Positions 27,901 through 37,732 of a DNA stretch of 64,000 bases are shown one piece after another. Origin of the DNA: Watersipora subatra (Eukaryota; Bryozoa; Gymnolaemata; Cheilostomatida; Watersiporidae); the NCBI RefSeq assembly GCF_963576615.1, contig NC_088711.1, positions 18,074,182 to 18,138,181 of the forward strand, given 5' to 3'. The position numbers were made by a program, and so were the translations under genes. The first letter of the stretch is position 1; each line of letters begins with the position of its first letter. The notes under the pieces are model-generated. The model was not told the origin of the DNA. It ran no database searches and saw only the letters and a program-made list of their open reading frames with translations.

Positions 27901-27972
27901 GACACCGGAACCAGAAGATTCAGCTACTGCTCCGCCAAAAGGCTTTCCTTGAAACCGTCTAGGGCGTGACAT
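12926..27972 (-). CDS. LRRC40: LRRC40, leucine-rich repeat-containing protein 40 (complete, 14 coding exons)
   Basis: Coding exons on the minus strand: 27972-27831, 26946-26765, 26304-26231, 25451-25322, 24837-24714, 23248-23106, 20881-20709, 20320-20230, 19876-19707, 19049-18942, 17900-17790, 17621-17544, 15354-15169 and 13031-12926. All junctions are GT-AG and every phase agrees. They total 1818 nt (605 residues plus stop), close to the roughly 600 residues of vertebrate LRRC40. The N-terminus (MSRPRRFQGK, then LLKNARKSGQLNLSGR) is the family signature, followed by a WW-containing segment. About twenty LRRs of the LxxLxLxxNxLxxLP type follow, interrupted near residues 355-410 by a non-LRR linker (KKQAAVQSASGGQSG). 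The C-terminus (PAILNKGTDALMEYLRGR) matches the conserved LRRC40 tail. No signal peptide or membrane segment is seen, so it is probably a cytosolic or nuclear scaffold; its molecular role is poorly known. The start ATG has A at -3. Confidence 0.96.
13702..14113. repeat. 12-bp minisatellite (cctgactggtca), about 34 copies, in the last LRRC40 intron
   Basis: Units are nearly identical; a few T variants sit in the middle (cctgattggt, catctgac, ttacctgac). Every unit contains CACCTG, the core of a Snail/E-protein type E-box. The right end carries the unit in inverted form (ctggtgtccagtcaggtg), making a terminal hairpin. Because 12 is a multiple of 3, frames on both strands stay open (WSPD, TSQV and SGDQ repeats). 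These are not proteins. The array lies inside the intron 15168-13032. Confidence 0.95.
15357..16005. repeat. 48-bp minisatellite abutting the LRRC40 exon 13 acceptor, about 13 copies
   Basis: The unit reads 'tatcagtatatgtagacaatg...'. The array begins within a few bases of the 3' splice site of the intron ending at 15355. On the minus strand each unit has TACTGATATACTGTAT where the true splice site has TACTGATATGCTGTAG. The branch-point-like and acceptor region therefore appears to be the founder. Two units (near 15541-15560 and 15781-15800) read TTGTAGAT and so keep an AG at the acceptor position. The minus-strand ORF of tyrosine-rich repeats is a shadow. Confidence 0.9.
16233..17297. mobile_element. 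Tc1/mariner-like non-autonomous element with TA target site
   Basis: The terminal inverted repeats are (T/C)AGTCATACCTC(A/G)ACA at both ends, flanked by TA dinucleotides (16231-16232 and 17298-17299). No transposase ORF is visible. Inside is an imperfect direct duplication of about 360 bp. Shared landmarks are 'ctctatacagtact', 'taatgttaca', 'gaattagagcaattaaaaacac' (second copy 'gaattagaacaattaaaaacac') and 'gaaattgacatacga'-like ends, at roughly 16510-16880 and 16890-17260. It sits in the LRRC40 intron 17543-15355 upstream of the 48-bp array. Confidence 0.75.
18640..18880. repeat. Imperfect tandem repeat, roughly 30-35 bp unit, about 7 copies
   Basis: The units share 'catgcactacagtaaaagac' and 'tgtatgtttcaa'. 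They vary in length and sequence. The array lies within the LRRC40 intron that starts at the donor of exon 18942. Confidence 0.8.
19271..19317. repeat. 47-bp perfect palindrome
   Basis: The arms are 23 bp each around one central A, with TTAA at both extremities. It can form a perfect hairpin in the DNA or in the LRRC40 pre-mRNA. It may be a very short foldback element or the remains of one. Confidence 0.9.
19370..19502 (+). mobile_element. Single arm of the palindromic MITE family
   Basis: The block 'cagaaagtat', 'ttctatcatt', 'ggtgatcgg', 'gatgtttcaagattaaaat' and 'gacaaaactt' is the same as the left arm of the element at 47674-48283. Only one arm is present here. The ORF read on the minus strand across it is not a gene. 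Confidence 0.65.
21190..21650. repeat. TATAC/ACTGTATA low-complexity array
   Basis: About 460 bp of overlapping TATACTGTATATACAGTA palindromic units. Tyr/Ile-rich ORFs open on both strands because stops are rare in such sequence; none is coding. A related AT-rich tract lies at 19555-19690. The array lies in the LRRC40 intron between exons 23248-23106 and 20881-20709. Confidence 0.9.
21797..22000 (+). mobile_element. SINE-like element, second family, copy 1
   Basis: It shares 'accctagcagtccag', 'ctgtgagagat' and 'atgcacaattattcaa' with 50289-50450. A tRNA-like segment with box B-like 'gtttgaatccc' follows. The end 'gtggctttggacagacgga' corresponds to the end of the other copy. An element of the first family follows directly. 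Confidence 0.6.
22001..22400 (+). mobile_element. SINE-like element, first family, forward copy
   Basis: It starts with 'gaatgtccggtgttgcacgg', has box B-like 'cgagatcaaatc' and ends with 'gctataactgaacaggcaga'. The internal segment 'taatctgagtaagctagtat' and 'gagctgcgagagcaagc' also occurs, reversed, in the 29265-29622 copy. The element is therefore about 350-400 bp, with the head unrelated to tRNA. Confidence 0.65.
22553..22695. repeat. 15-bp tandem repeat (aatgaggacaatcgt), about 10 copies
   Basis: Nearly perfect units with aggac/aggag variants. All frames stay open because the unit is a multiple of three, giving false ORFs (NEDNR, VMRTI and LITIV repeats). Confidence 0.95.
23313..23640. 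mobile_element. Possible hAT-like transposon fragment
   Basis: The left end 'ttggttcttagcct' followed by 'gacccacc' resembles the CAGTGGTTCTTAACC-type end of some hAT elements. The right part has a direct duplication of 'gctacggttcgattgaa' near 23606-23645. There is no transposase ORF. The assignment rests only on the terminal resemblance. Confidence 0.3.
24255..24690 (+). repeat. Dispersed repeat family, copies 2 and 3
   Basis: 24255-24475 aligns with 8975-9190. A second, shorter piece at 24565-24690 repeats 'ggcatttgcgggtgaagttt' and ends in 'aagatagatgg'. Both lie in the LRRC40 intron downstream of exon 24837-24714; the second copy ends within about 25 bases of that exon's donor. Confidence 0.55.
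24839..24920. repeat. Short tandem triplication next to the LRRC40 exon 5 acceptor
   Basis: 'caacaatataatagaactag' recurs about every 36-37 bp in three decaying copies, starting within 15 bp of the splice site at 24838. This is a small version of the array-at-acceptor arrangement seen at 15357 and 54130. Confidence 0.7.
27066..27315. repeat. 13-bp minisatellite (gtatatgatgctc), about 19 copies
   Basis: In the first LRRC40 intron, about 120 bp upstream of exon 2 in gene orientation. The His/Tyr/Ser ORF on the minus strand across it is a shadow. Just after the array, 27325-27345 carries a fragment of the SINE head (gccggcgttgctcagg). Confidence 0.9.
27831..27972 (-). CDS. LRRC40: LRRC40 exon 1 (N-terminal cap)
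   Basis: It encodes 47 codons plus one base, with donor CAAG|GTGAGA. The cap carries the ARKSGQLNLSGR motif that precedes the first repeat in LRRC40 proteins. It is completed by exon 2 (VPEKVW...). A 451-bp foldback transposon lies about 250 bp upstream of the ATG, so the promoter is either in that short interval or further out. Confidence 0.95.
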
Positions 27973-28220
27973 GTTTCATCTATGATCAATCTACAAAGTC
28001 AGCAGATGTACATTGGTACAAACATTTACGGCTACATTCATACATTACAATCCCTTTCAAACACTGCATTGCATTGTGTGTAAATTAGTTAAAATACTGC
28101 AGTTAGTCTTACTGTATTGTGCATGTACGCTAGCATTATTTTAGTTGTTAATACATGTATAAGTAGTTATATCATTAGCTCTTCAAGAGCAAAGCACTTG
28201 CGCCACAACCTAATGAAAGT

Positions 28221-28671
28221 ATCAAAGACCGGTGCGCCATTTGCCATTGGAAAAGTTATACTCTTTATTTTTCTTCTCAAGTGCCTATTCATTAATTTCT
28301 TTCTAATTCTTTTCTAGACATTTTCATCAATCAATTCAATCAATCTGAATCAACTTAAATTTCTATCATTCTTTTACTCACTATTACTCTGAAATATACT
28401 AACATCTGTCCATAAACACCCTCGAATTCATCATCATAATCAACATATTAACTCCTGTGTGCATGTCCTGCGTTTATGGGCAGATGTAAGTATATTTCAG
28501 AGTACTAGAGAGTAAGAGAATGATAGAAATTTAAGTTGATTCAGATTGATTGAATTGATGAAAATGTCTAGAAAAGAATTAGAAAGAAATGAATGAATAG
28601 GCACTTCAGAAGAAAAATAAAGAGTATAACTTTTCCACTGGCAAATCACAAATGGCGCACCGGTCTTTGAT
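28221..28671. mobile_element. Foldback element with perfect 8-bp target duplication
   Basis: The arms are 28221-28418 and 28472-28671, about 200 bp each and largely complementary, with a spacer near 53 bp. Termini are ATCAAAGACCGGTGCGCC and its complement. The flanks ATGAAAGT at 28213-28220 and 28672-28679 are identical, fitting an 8-bp target site duplication (hAT-type). There is no coding capacity. It lies about 250 bp upstream of the LRRC40 start codon, so it may sit in or near the promoter. Confidence 0.88.
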
Positions 28672-29264
28672 ATGAAAGTTCTTAGATGCTATTTCAACCA
28701 TTATCTTTTGCTACATTAATAAAAGTTAGTTCCTCGTATTTAGTAACTATTACATTTACAAGCTTTTTATAACAACTGTTTCCACCAAAAAGACTATTGA
28801 GAAATTGTTAAACCATTTAGGCGCAAAGATGTTAGAGTCATGTTCCATACTCTATCTAATACCTATAAAAGATGACAGCTGCCAGGGTTCCCAAGCAAAA
28901 ATCTGTCAAGCCTAAAAAGTCAGGATGTGATTCATTTTTAGCCACCCGTAATCATCCATGTTTGACTATAACTGCCTATCACGTTTTTTGGTGACCTGCA
29001 TTTTATCTACCAGCAGATTAACAAGTACTTTGTGAATTTGTGTTCGCCAGATGTTATGCTGCTGAGTCAGCTTTGCCATAAAAACTCTTTTATTTCAGTT
29101 GTGCAAATATGCATGTACTATCACTATCATATAAAGAATATGTCTATACAATATATGTGCCTGTACCCCCTTATATTACCTGAAAAAGGTACTGAAAAAT
29201 TAAGTATGGTAACCTAAGCCTTCATGGATTTGTCCCATCTGCAAAATATACAAATCTCAGTGTT

Positions 29265-29622
29265 TGTTTCTTGGCTTTTTGTTGGTCTTTTTCCATCCGT
29301 GTCCAATTACAGCATTTAAAATCTAGCAATGAAAAATCCGCATCACAGAGGATTTGATCTCAGAACCTTTTTTTCACCAGGCGACAATCTAACCATTAAG
29401 CTACACAGAATACAATGGATTCACTTGGGCAGATAGTCATTATATGGGTCGAAATACGCATAATAAAGATGTATTACACACAACATCACTATAGCTTGCT
29501 CTCACGGCTCTTATCACTAAGTTTAGGAATATAATAGCTTACTCAAACTAGCCAATGGCAACTACATTACCACTGGTTATAAGCAGTTTTAATTAATGTG
29601 CAACACCGAGAATTCATCTAGT
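29265..29622 (-). mobile_element. tRNA-derived SINE-like element, reverse copy
   Basis: On the minus strand the order is head 'gaattctcggtgttgcac', internal segment, perfect box A TAGCTTAATGG, box B GAGATCAAATCC, and tail 'gctgtaattggacacgga'. It is the best-preserved tRNA-like portion of the family in this window. Confidence 0.75.
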
Positions 29623-29639
29623 AGGGTAATTAATATGAG

Positions 29640-31940
29640 TGAACCAAGATAAAAGAGATCTGAGTAATAGGACAAAAGCTAAGCCAATTTCACCTCAAAA
29701 TGTTCAATTATTTGAGAATGGAATTACAGGCATTCTTGCCAGTTTATCGCAGCTGACCGTGCAACTTGATAACTGCAGCCTTACAAGACAGCAGCTATAT
29801 ATCAATACCATGATTAAAGCTCCCCAGTTTACTATTTTAAAAATATTGTTGAAACCTTAATTAAAAATTAAGTTTTTTTAAATAGCTTGATGAGCAGTAA
29901 TTGGCATAATTCTTTTGCACCATTTTCAAATATATGTGACTATGATATGTAATTATTCTTAAAGTGCTGTGCTGTTTTAGAGTGTCATAACAGACAACAT
30001 GTTGATCTCATTGGGGAAACGGTGTATGATCGCAATGTTTCTCACAACTCTAAGTATTCTAGATTTAATCTTCAAGTACTGTATTAGACTGTAAACTGGC
30101 ACTGTTTAGTGACAGAAACCTGATAATAACATAACAACCACATAACAGTTCATTTTCTAGGCTACTTCGGCATTCTTTGGTTAGACTTTGACTAAGTAAA
30201 AGTGATGCAACAGGAAGTCATTAAAGATTGTATGAGAATTTGTAATAGGATTAATATGAAATGTAGTTGGTCATATTATTCTTAATTTGCCTAAAATCTA
30301 CGATTAAAAAGACTTTCGTCGTTAAGGCAAGTTCAAATCTATATCGAGTGTTGGTGATCCTAACAAGATCTGTGCACCTAAAAGAAAGCTAGCGAATTTT
30401 CCAAGCTTAATGTAATTACGACTACGTATAGCGATCCAATGCAGAAATATTCGATAGCTATAAAATGGTGGCTATTCAAGTCTATTTCAAAATTATTTTC
30501 TCTTGTTAAAAATGTACTATTTAAATCAAATAGTTTGGGTGGTAATAAAATGTGACAAAATTAATTAACTTTTGCAGCGAAACTGAAACTGCATATGATG
30601 AAATCAACAATATAAACAGATAGCTGGCAAAATAGGGAAAATCAGATTACGTTTCAATTTTTTTAAAACTGAAATGCTAACAGCATTTCAGTTTAACAAG
30701 TTTTCAGTGGTGGTAATTAATTCTTGCCGATCAGGTATTTGCTGTCAGCTGATATTCTTCAAGCAATGACTTGCCAAAAGGTTTGCTTGTGTACACTTTT
30801 GTAGACTAATAAAATATTTGTAAATAAATTACTTTTTTGTTTCTGTAAATGACGCAATGTCCAAATGACGTCATTGACCATTTTTTTAAAGATTATTGTG
30901 GAGTACTCAAAAGTAATCCAAACCCACCCTTAAAAGATTACTGTCACAATACAATCAGATGAGATGTATCATAAGGCTACAAACCTAGATGATTAAACTA
31001 CATACGATGACTTGTAGCAGGCAAGTCAGTCTAACATTGTAATCAAATGTTTAATTATCAACTATGGTATGCAATACCCAACTCAACAACGAACCCACTA
31101 GCAGAAATGGCTTACAAAATACAAAAGAAATGTGAAGGACTATTTATTGCCTATAAATATATATATAAATATTATTATATATATAATTATATATTATTAT
31201 TATTTATATATTATATTATTATAAATATATTGATATTAATAAAATACTGACTCACATGTCTGAGCAGGAACAACTGCTGTAAGATAGTGTAGCAAACATC
31301 TTAACTTTTCCATCGATCGCATCGACGTACTACTTGTCTCGAATCAGCTAGTTATGTGTTCAACAGATGGCAAAGATTTACAAACATTAATTAGACAAAT
31401 GATAGACCGTAGCAATGTATGAGATGGTTGAAATACAATACTATTTGTATCTATTAACAATAGTGATCGATTAGAGTAAAATTTTCAGAATCTCTGTCTA
31501 TTTTTCGCTGTTCAGACCAGAACATTGAATTTGTTTGCAACACAATCTTGCTGAACATTTTTGTTGGCAACTGGCATTGATAGCAAAGACCTTGAAGCAA
31601 AATATCCACAAAACTTGTCTTGAACTGAAATAACTGAGAATACATATTACTAAATTTTTCCACGTAAAATATCAGCTGGAGATTTCCAGTCAGAGTTGGC
31701 ACATTATTCCTGGTACGGTAAATACCACCGGTATCTATCGCACCAGTAATAATTTACTGTTCTGGGATAAAGTGGGATAAGTGGGATATAATGTTATATG
31801 AGCTCAGGAGTAAAGACAATTTCATTATATCTAACGCCTTCTCAGAAATGAAGCTGGCCTATTGTGTAAAACATATCAGCCTTTCTAGCTGACACAAGAC
31901 AATTATCACAATGTCTTTACAATAGTGGCATGTATTGAGC
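29640..31940. other. Intergenic stretch without recognisable genes
   Basis: I see no exon-like or repeat structure beyond AT-rich tracts (31155-31230) and a 13-bp-arm hairpin near 30665-30695 (aaactgaaatgct / agcatttcagttt). Short ORFs here lack any sign of being genes. Confidence 0.5.
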
Positions 31941-31956
31941 TGAACTAAACATAGGT

Positions 31957-32656
31957 ATGGCGCTTTACAGTGCCTCGTGTTGCGCGTTCACAACTCGAGT
32001 TGCCATGTTGTACAACTTGAGTTGCCGAATTGTACAACTCGGCCTGGGTTTATGATTAACGCGAGTTGTGTTATACGCAAAACTAACACGGGTTTGTAAA
32101 AAAAGCAAAGTGAGTAATTGGGGTGTTTCATTTACAGAACATTTACAGAAATTTAACACTAATAATTTAAATATATATACACATTTAAATTATATAATTA
32201 TATTGGCGATATTTGCGCATATTTATTTCTATAAATATAACGAGACAAAAAACAATTGTAGAATGTAAAAAGCAAACTAAAAAACAATCTATGTGGAAGG
32301 TAGGCCACTTCTTTTTCAAATGAAAAAAGAGTTATCTCTCTAGAACCTGACAAGAAACTGAATTAACACTGGAAATGAACATAGAAATTATTTCAACAGC
32401 GTTTAATGATGCACCAAAATAAATTCCATATATAGAAATATAGTTAGAGAAAATGAAATGATGAGATGTTCTCAAGCCGAGTTGTTGAACTCGAGTTGCT
32501 GTTTAAAGAACTCGGCCTGGATTTTTGATGAACTCGAGTTGTGTAACTCGAGTTGTACAACTCGAGTTATATTTACAAACTCGAGTTGGTAAATATAACT
32601 CGAGTTGTACAACTCGAGTTGTGAACACGCAACGCAAGGCACTGTAAGGCACCATA
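31957..32656. mobile_element. Inverted-repeat element rich in CTCGAGTTGTACAACTCGAG palindromes
   Basis: The ends ATGGCGCTTTACAGTGCC (left) and the complement of TATGGTGCCTTACAGTGCC (right) are followed on both sides by 'cgcgttcacaactcgag'-type sequence. Flanks ACATAGGT and ACTTAGGT differ at one base and fit an 8-bp target duplication. The subterminal regions (31990-32070 and 32480-32625) hold clustered ACTCGAGT and TTGTACAA palindromes. No transposase is present. Confidence 0.75.
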
Positions 32657-32659
32657 ACT

Positions 32660-35600
32660 TAGGTATGTTCACTCCCTAATAAAGTCTCAGTCCAAGAGGA
32701 ACTCACAGACTATGATTTAATTTATCGAACTTAATGATCCACTTGGAATATTACTCAAATTTGTGCTCAGGCAAACACTTTCCAATAACAAATTATTCCT
32801 GGTAGCAATAAACTGTATGCAGGAACCAAATTGTTGGCGGTCATCAAAAGTAATAAAATAATTGTTAATATAATTCAAATCTTTTACTTTATCACACTCG
32901 TTACCTATCTTTTCTGTTTTTTGCCAAATTTCCCCGCTACCCTGAGAAAAAGGGTTTATCCCGTCCTAAATGCCAACCCTGCTTCCAGTTCAACCTCTGG
33001 TACTGTAAGTTGAAATATGTAGCAACGAATGACTGTAGCACAGACTTCACAGACTTTTTCTAAGCTTATCTTGAAAAAGCTACATAAATCCTTCTGGTTC
33101 ACCATTAGATATGATGAATTAAGTGCTGAAGAAATCAAATGCTCAACACTCTGGGCACAGAAGGTCCTTAATTATTGAATAGCGATGTGAGCTCCATTAT
33201 TATAGTCATGGTTAAGTATCCAGTAGTGAAGATGTGGCATAAGACGACAGTTGTAGCTAAAGATTGTGTTTTGCTGACCACAAACATAGCAACAAAGGGA
33301 TATTGTGAATTTGAATCGATACATACTAGCCACAGCCACCTATTTGAGCACCTCCTTTAGTAGACAGCATTTTATAAGCATGACTAGCCTTTATATACAC
33401 TGTTTTTGTTTAATAAGACGTTTCCAGAATTCAGATAAATAATATATGTTTATATGTTATTCATAAACTACTAAACTACCAACAAACAAAAATTAATTTT
33501 TTGCTAATGACAACTTGCTTGTCAACAATACGCCTCCTTTTTTCCCTGGCAATACAGAACACATGAATTTCACAACCGCCAACTCTGAGACAGCAAGACA
33601 AAGTTGTTAATGTAAAAAACAAAATTCCTTCAACTTAAGTTCTGCTACTTTCAACATTTGTCCTTAGGAATTATCTATGAACATGGCAAACTTGAGCACA
33701 TTACAACTTGCAATCTTTTGAATTAAAAGCATGTATGTAAGAATTATGGAGATTATTGATATGGAGACATATCCTGTGTCATGCCCAGTAGGTGTAGTTG
33801 CTACAAAGACAAGTGTCATAAGCTTCAATGCAATTTTTGAGATATTGCAAAGATTTGGTGCAATCAGTTTTCAAAGCAAAATAATGGGAGCTTTTATTCT
33901 TAGTGCCAGAAGGTGAGAAGGAATTAAAACAATCTACATGGTAGTGTAAAATATTATGTTAAACTTGAATTGCATCTACAGATTAGTAAATGGTTGCGGT
34001 ACCAGGTAATATCAGAAGTAGCTGTGAGTTGATGTTTTAATGACCAAAAATTTAGCTAAACACAAATTTTTTCTCATATCCAGCTTTGGTTGTACAAACT
34101 TTGACCAATTTCAAGAATCTGTTACTCATCAAAATTTTAGCTAAGATCATGATTGAAAGTTGCCTAATTTTAATTGAAACATTTTTGCTAAGAACTCTTT
34201 CACGAACCAGTTGATCAACAAATATATTGCAACAAAATATGCTTTGCAACAAATATATTAACAGTTTCACTTTCTTTTTTATATTTGGAAAAAGCTTTTT
34301 ATTACAAATATCGGCAATCTTTTATATTTCATCCATTTTATAAGCACCGCGCATTGACTGAGTGCACCACTAAAAATTTGATCATATAAATTTTGAAATT
34401 TTATATTAGAAACATGACAAAAGCCTTTTAACATTACACAACTAAGTTGCTCTAGGTGAGGCTTAGGCTCACAGCCAAAGCTGTGAGCACATAAGCAATG
34501 TATGATGTTTTAAAAAAGACTGCCATTAATGAAAAGAACAATGAAACTACTGAGTCTACTCACTTGTATAAACAAAAGATAATTTTTAACATGAATCAAT
34601 TTGTCCTAGCCGTAAAACAGAAAAATATTTTGTCCTACAACCATAAAGATACATCCACGTTGAATTAGGTATTAACAAAAACGTGCTGATGTATTCAATC
34701 TACTTTGGATTGTCGTAACTCAAGTCTGTATTATCAGCTCTAATGCTGATAGCAATAATCTTCATAGTAATGCTGATATACTGATAATATATTGGCAGTT
34801 ATGACATTGAAAGATTATTTTTGGTCTTTGCACAAACCGACTACCAGTTTGAGTTCTAATTACCAGTTTAGGTTCTGATTACCAGTTTGTGTTCTGATTA
34901 CCAGTTAAAGTTCACACTAGGCTATCAGAGAATAACGAATTTCTTGGAAAGAGCCTACTCAAAACGACTTTCAAAAGTCAGACAAATGCACTGCGTTCAC
35001 CTTATCAAAAAATATTTTGAAATGGTATTAAAATATCATATGTCTTGAAAAGCTTTTTCAGCTGCAACCTAAATTAGATATTGTCATTCAAAAACAGTCG
35101 CTAGTTTCTTACCTCAGGCCAGAGAACGAACATGAAGCAAATGAAACTATTTTGGAAATAAAAGTAATATATAACAAAAATTAAAATTATGATACAAACA
35201 GGCTTACGTTTGTCAAACTGTATGAACATGTAATTGATTCAATTAGCAATAAAATAGAATAACACGATACAGGAATAGCGAGGTGCGACTGAATTAATCT
35301 AGTACATAACCAGTACTCCATATATTAAGGATACCGAGTCAATTTGGCCATTTTCTATATAAACACATTGCTTAAGGTTACTGTGATTCCACAAACAGTA
35401 TTCTGTGAGCCAATCAACATCTATTATGTAACTATTCTAAAAGTTATAAGCGAATAGCTTTGTCTTACCATTTGATTGGCCAATTGATTCTCTAAAAACC
35501 GAATCTAACTTGAATGTGTCTCTCTTCGTTAGCTTGCACGCGTAAAGCGGTTCCTGTAAGCTAACTTTGTCACATCGATATAGCTATCATTTAAAGCACT

Positions 35601-37730
35601 AATATGAACACAATTTTATATGAAGAAGAATGAGGACGATGAAGTAGTTTATAAAATAGAAGACCAATTTATTATATTTCTGTTTTGTCAGCTGTACAAT
35701 GTGGACTCATCTAAGTTTTTTGTTTAAATTCGATCTGTAAAATCATAAACCTTGCGTGATAACGTAGTAAAAATAACATAATATATGCTTGTTTGAGTTT
35801 CCTTTTGATTTGTTGTTTGCTATTTTATTTATCACTAGTGCTTTTACTATTGCTCGCCTTTAATTCTCGTATTTAGTAAAGCTTTGGTTGGTACGAATTT
35901 GATGAAATCGATATTGCTTAGATTTTAGCTTTGACATTCGCACATGTAGATTCTAAAAGTAGATTCTTTGTCGTCATACATGCTTTACATTAAATGTACA
36001 TTGATCATTTTAATTTCATCACAACAGTACATTTCTCCAAATATTGGCGAAGGTCAAAGAAAGCTAAACTGCTCGGAAAAGAGTAGCCTAAAGCGCCTGC
36101 ATGTCCATATAAACACTGGCACGAAACACATTTTCTATAGAACTGGATTTTGTCTTTTGTTTTAATTGTGTACGGTCAAAAATGAAACTACAAAAAAAAT
36201 TTCAGCATTTCATGGATATTTTAAATACAGCTTGAAACTTTTGTTTTATAATCCTCTTTACTAAAAATCTACATAACTAAACAATTCTTTAATTATAAAG
36301 CTGAGATGTAAAATAGTATACTTGAATTTTTACCTAAAATTCCTTTCAAATAGGGATTTTAGAGTAAACATCTTTGCTAGAATGCAACAAATGTATAGGA
36401 GAGAATGCATGTGTTTTGCTAAAATACGCTAGTGAAAATCCAGACAGCTTATGTAGGCCTATGTTGTGAGTGATTCTTGAGTTTTATTTTTATTGTTATG
36501 TTGAATTAAAAAAGTAACCTCAATTACAAGATCATTTTGACATTCTATCGATAGGAAAATAATGCAGCATCCAATTGATTTTGACATTCAAAACTGGTCT
36601 ACATTACACGTGGCAGACATATTTTTCCTTTTGCATCTGTCTTACAAAGGTTTAAGTTACACTCTTGTAATTTGTCTCATCATTTCAAATAAATTGCAAG
36701 TCAATTTTGATTTAGGAAGTTTGGTATAACTATAACGATCTTTTTTGGCACAAAGGTACTCGTTTTTACTTTTCAGAGGTCAATATTACTTAGCTAATCA
36801 GTCAAATGTTTTGTGAATTATTGTTTAAGGTTTTTAAGTGCCAATTATGAACAAAACCGATTTTTTTTTCTGTCTTCACGTGTTACATATATAATTTTTA
36901 AGATTTTTTTGGGATTCAGAAAAAAATGTTTGGACTGGAGAAATCTTACATATAATGTTAAAATGCTAACAAAAGTTACTATTATCAAGGATATGGTTAC
37001 CTATAAATTTTGATCTATCCACAAGTATGATGAACTTGAATTTAATTCAAGCAAACCTGCTAAAAGTACAACCATTTACTTGTGATATTTGATGTATATT
37101 TATGAATACGAAGCACTTAGCTTTTTTGGAATAAGTTTCAAGGTTTAGCAAACTTTTAAAAGGCCGCATATTTCGATAATGAAATTGCCCGTAGCGAGTT
37201 AAGATTAGTGGCTAACTGATATACAGTATATCTAACAATATATTTTGTTTGTAAAATTGTTTGATTAGTTCATTTACAAGTTTTATATTTTTGATGGTTT
37301 TGTATGCATGAACTGCTTATACATCAGCACCAGATATTAGTCTTTTTGTTCTCAAATAGTAATTTTACCAGTGAATCTTTCATTCTGTTTAATAATATAA
37401 TTACAGTTCTTGACATACAAAGTTAATCCTTTCTTACATTTTCTTCATATGTTAAAATCAGCCTGTGGACTAAATATTTGATAAGAATACATGTACATGG
37501 TACCTCGTTTAATTCTTTTTAGAACTGAAAATCTTAATGAAAAACACTTCAGGTAAATTATATATGTTAATAATATATACCATTAAATCATACTTTATTT
37601 GAAATTATGCAGAAACTGAAGCAAAAAATTAAATTATGTTTCGGAAACCAGACTAATACCACAATCATCAACGGAGAAAGGTATTTATAGTCATGGTAAA
37701 ACTAGTTGAATTGAGGTGTGGCTTTGACAT
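32660..37730. other. Long intergenic stretch without genes
   Basis: About 5 kb of AT-rich DNA. The only structure I see is a four-copy repeat of about 21 bp (ttaccagtttgggttctga-like) at 34850-34915 and simple AT tracts. ORFs up to 72 codons are present but none has domain-like sequence or splice context. Confidence 0.5.
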
Positions 37731-37732
37731 TA

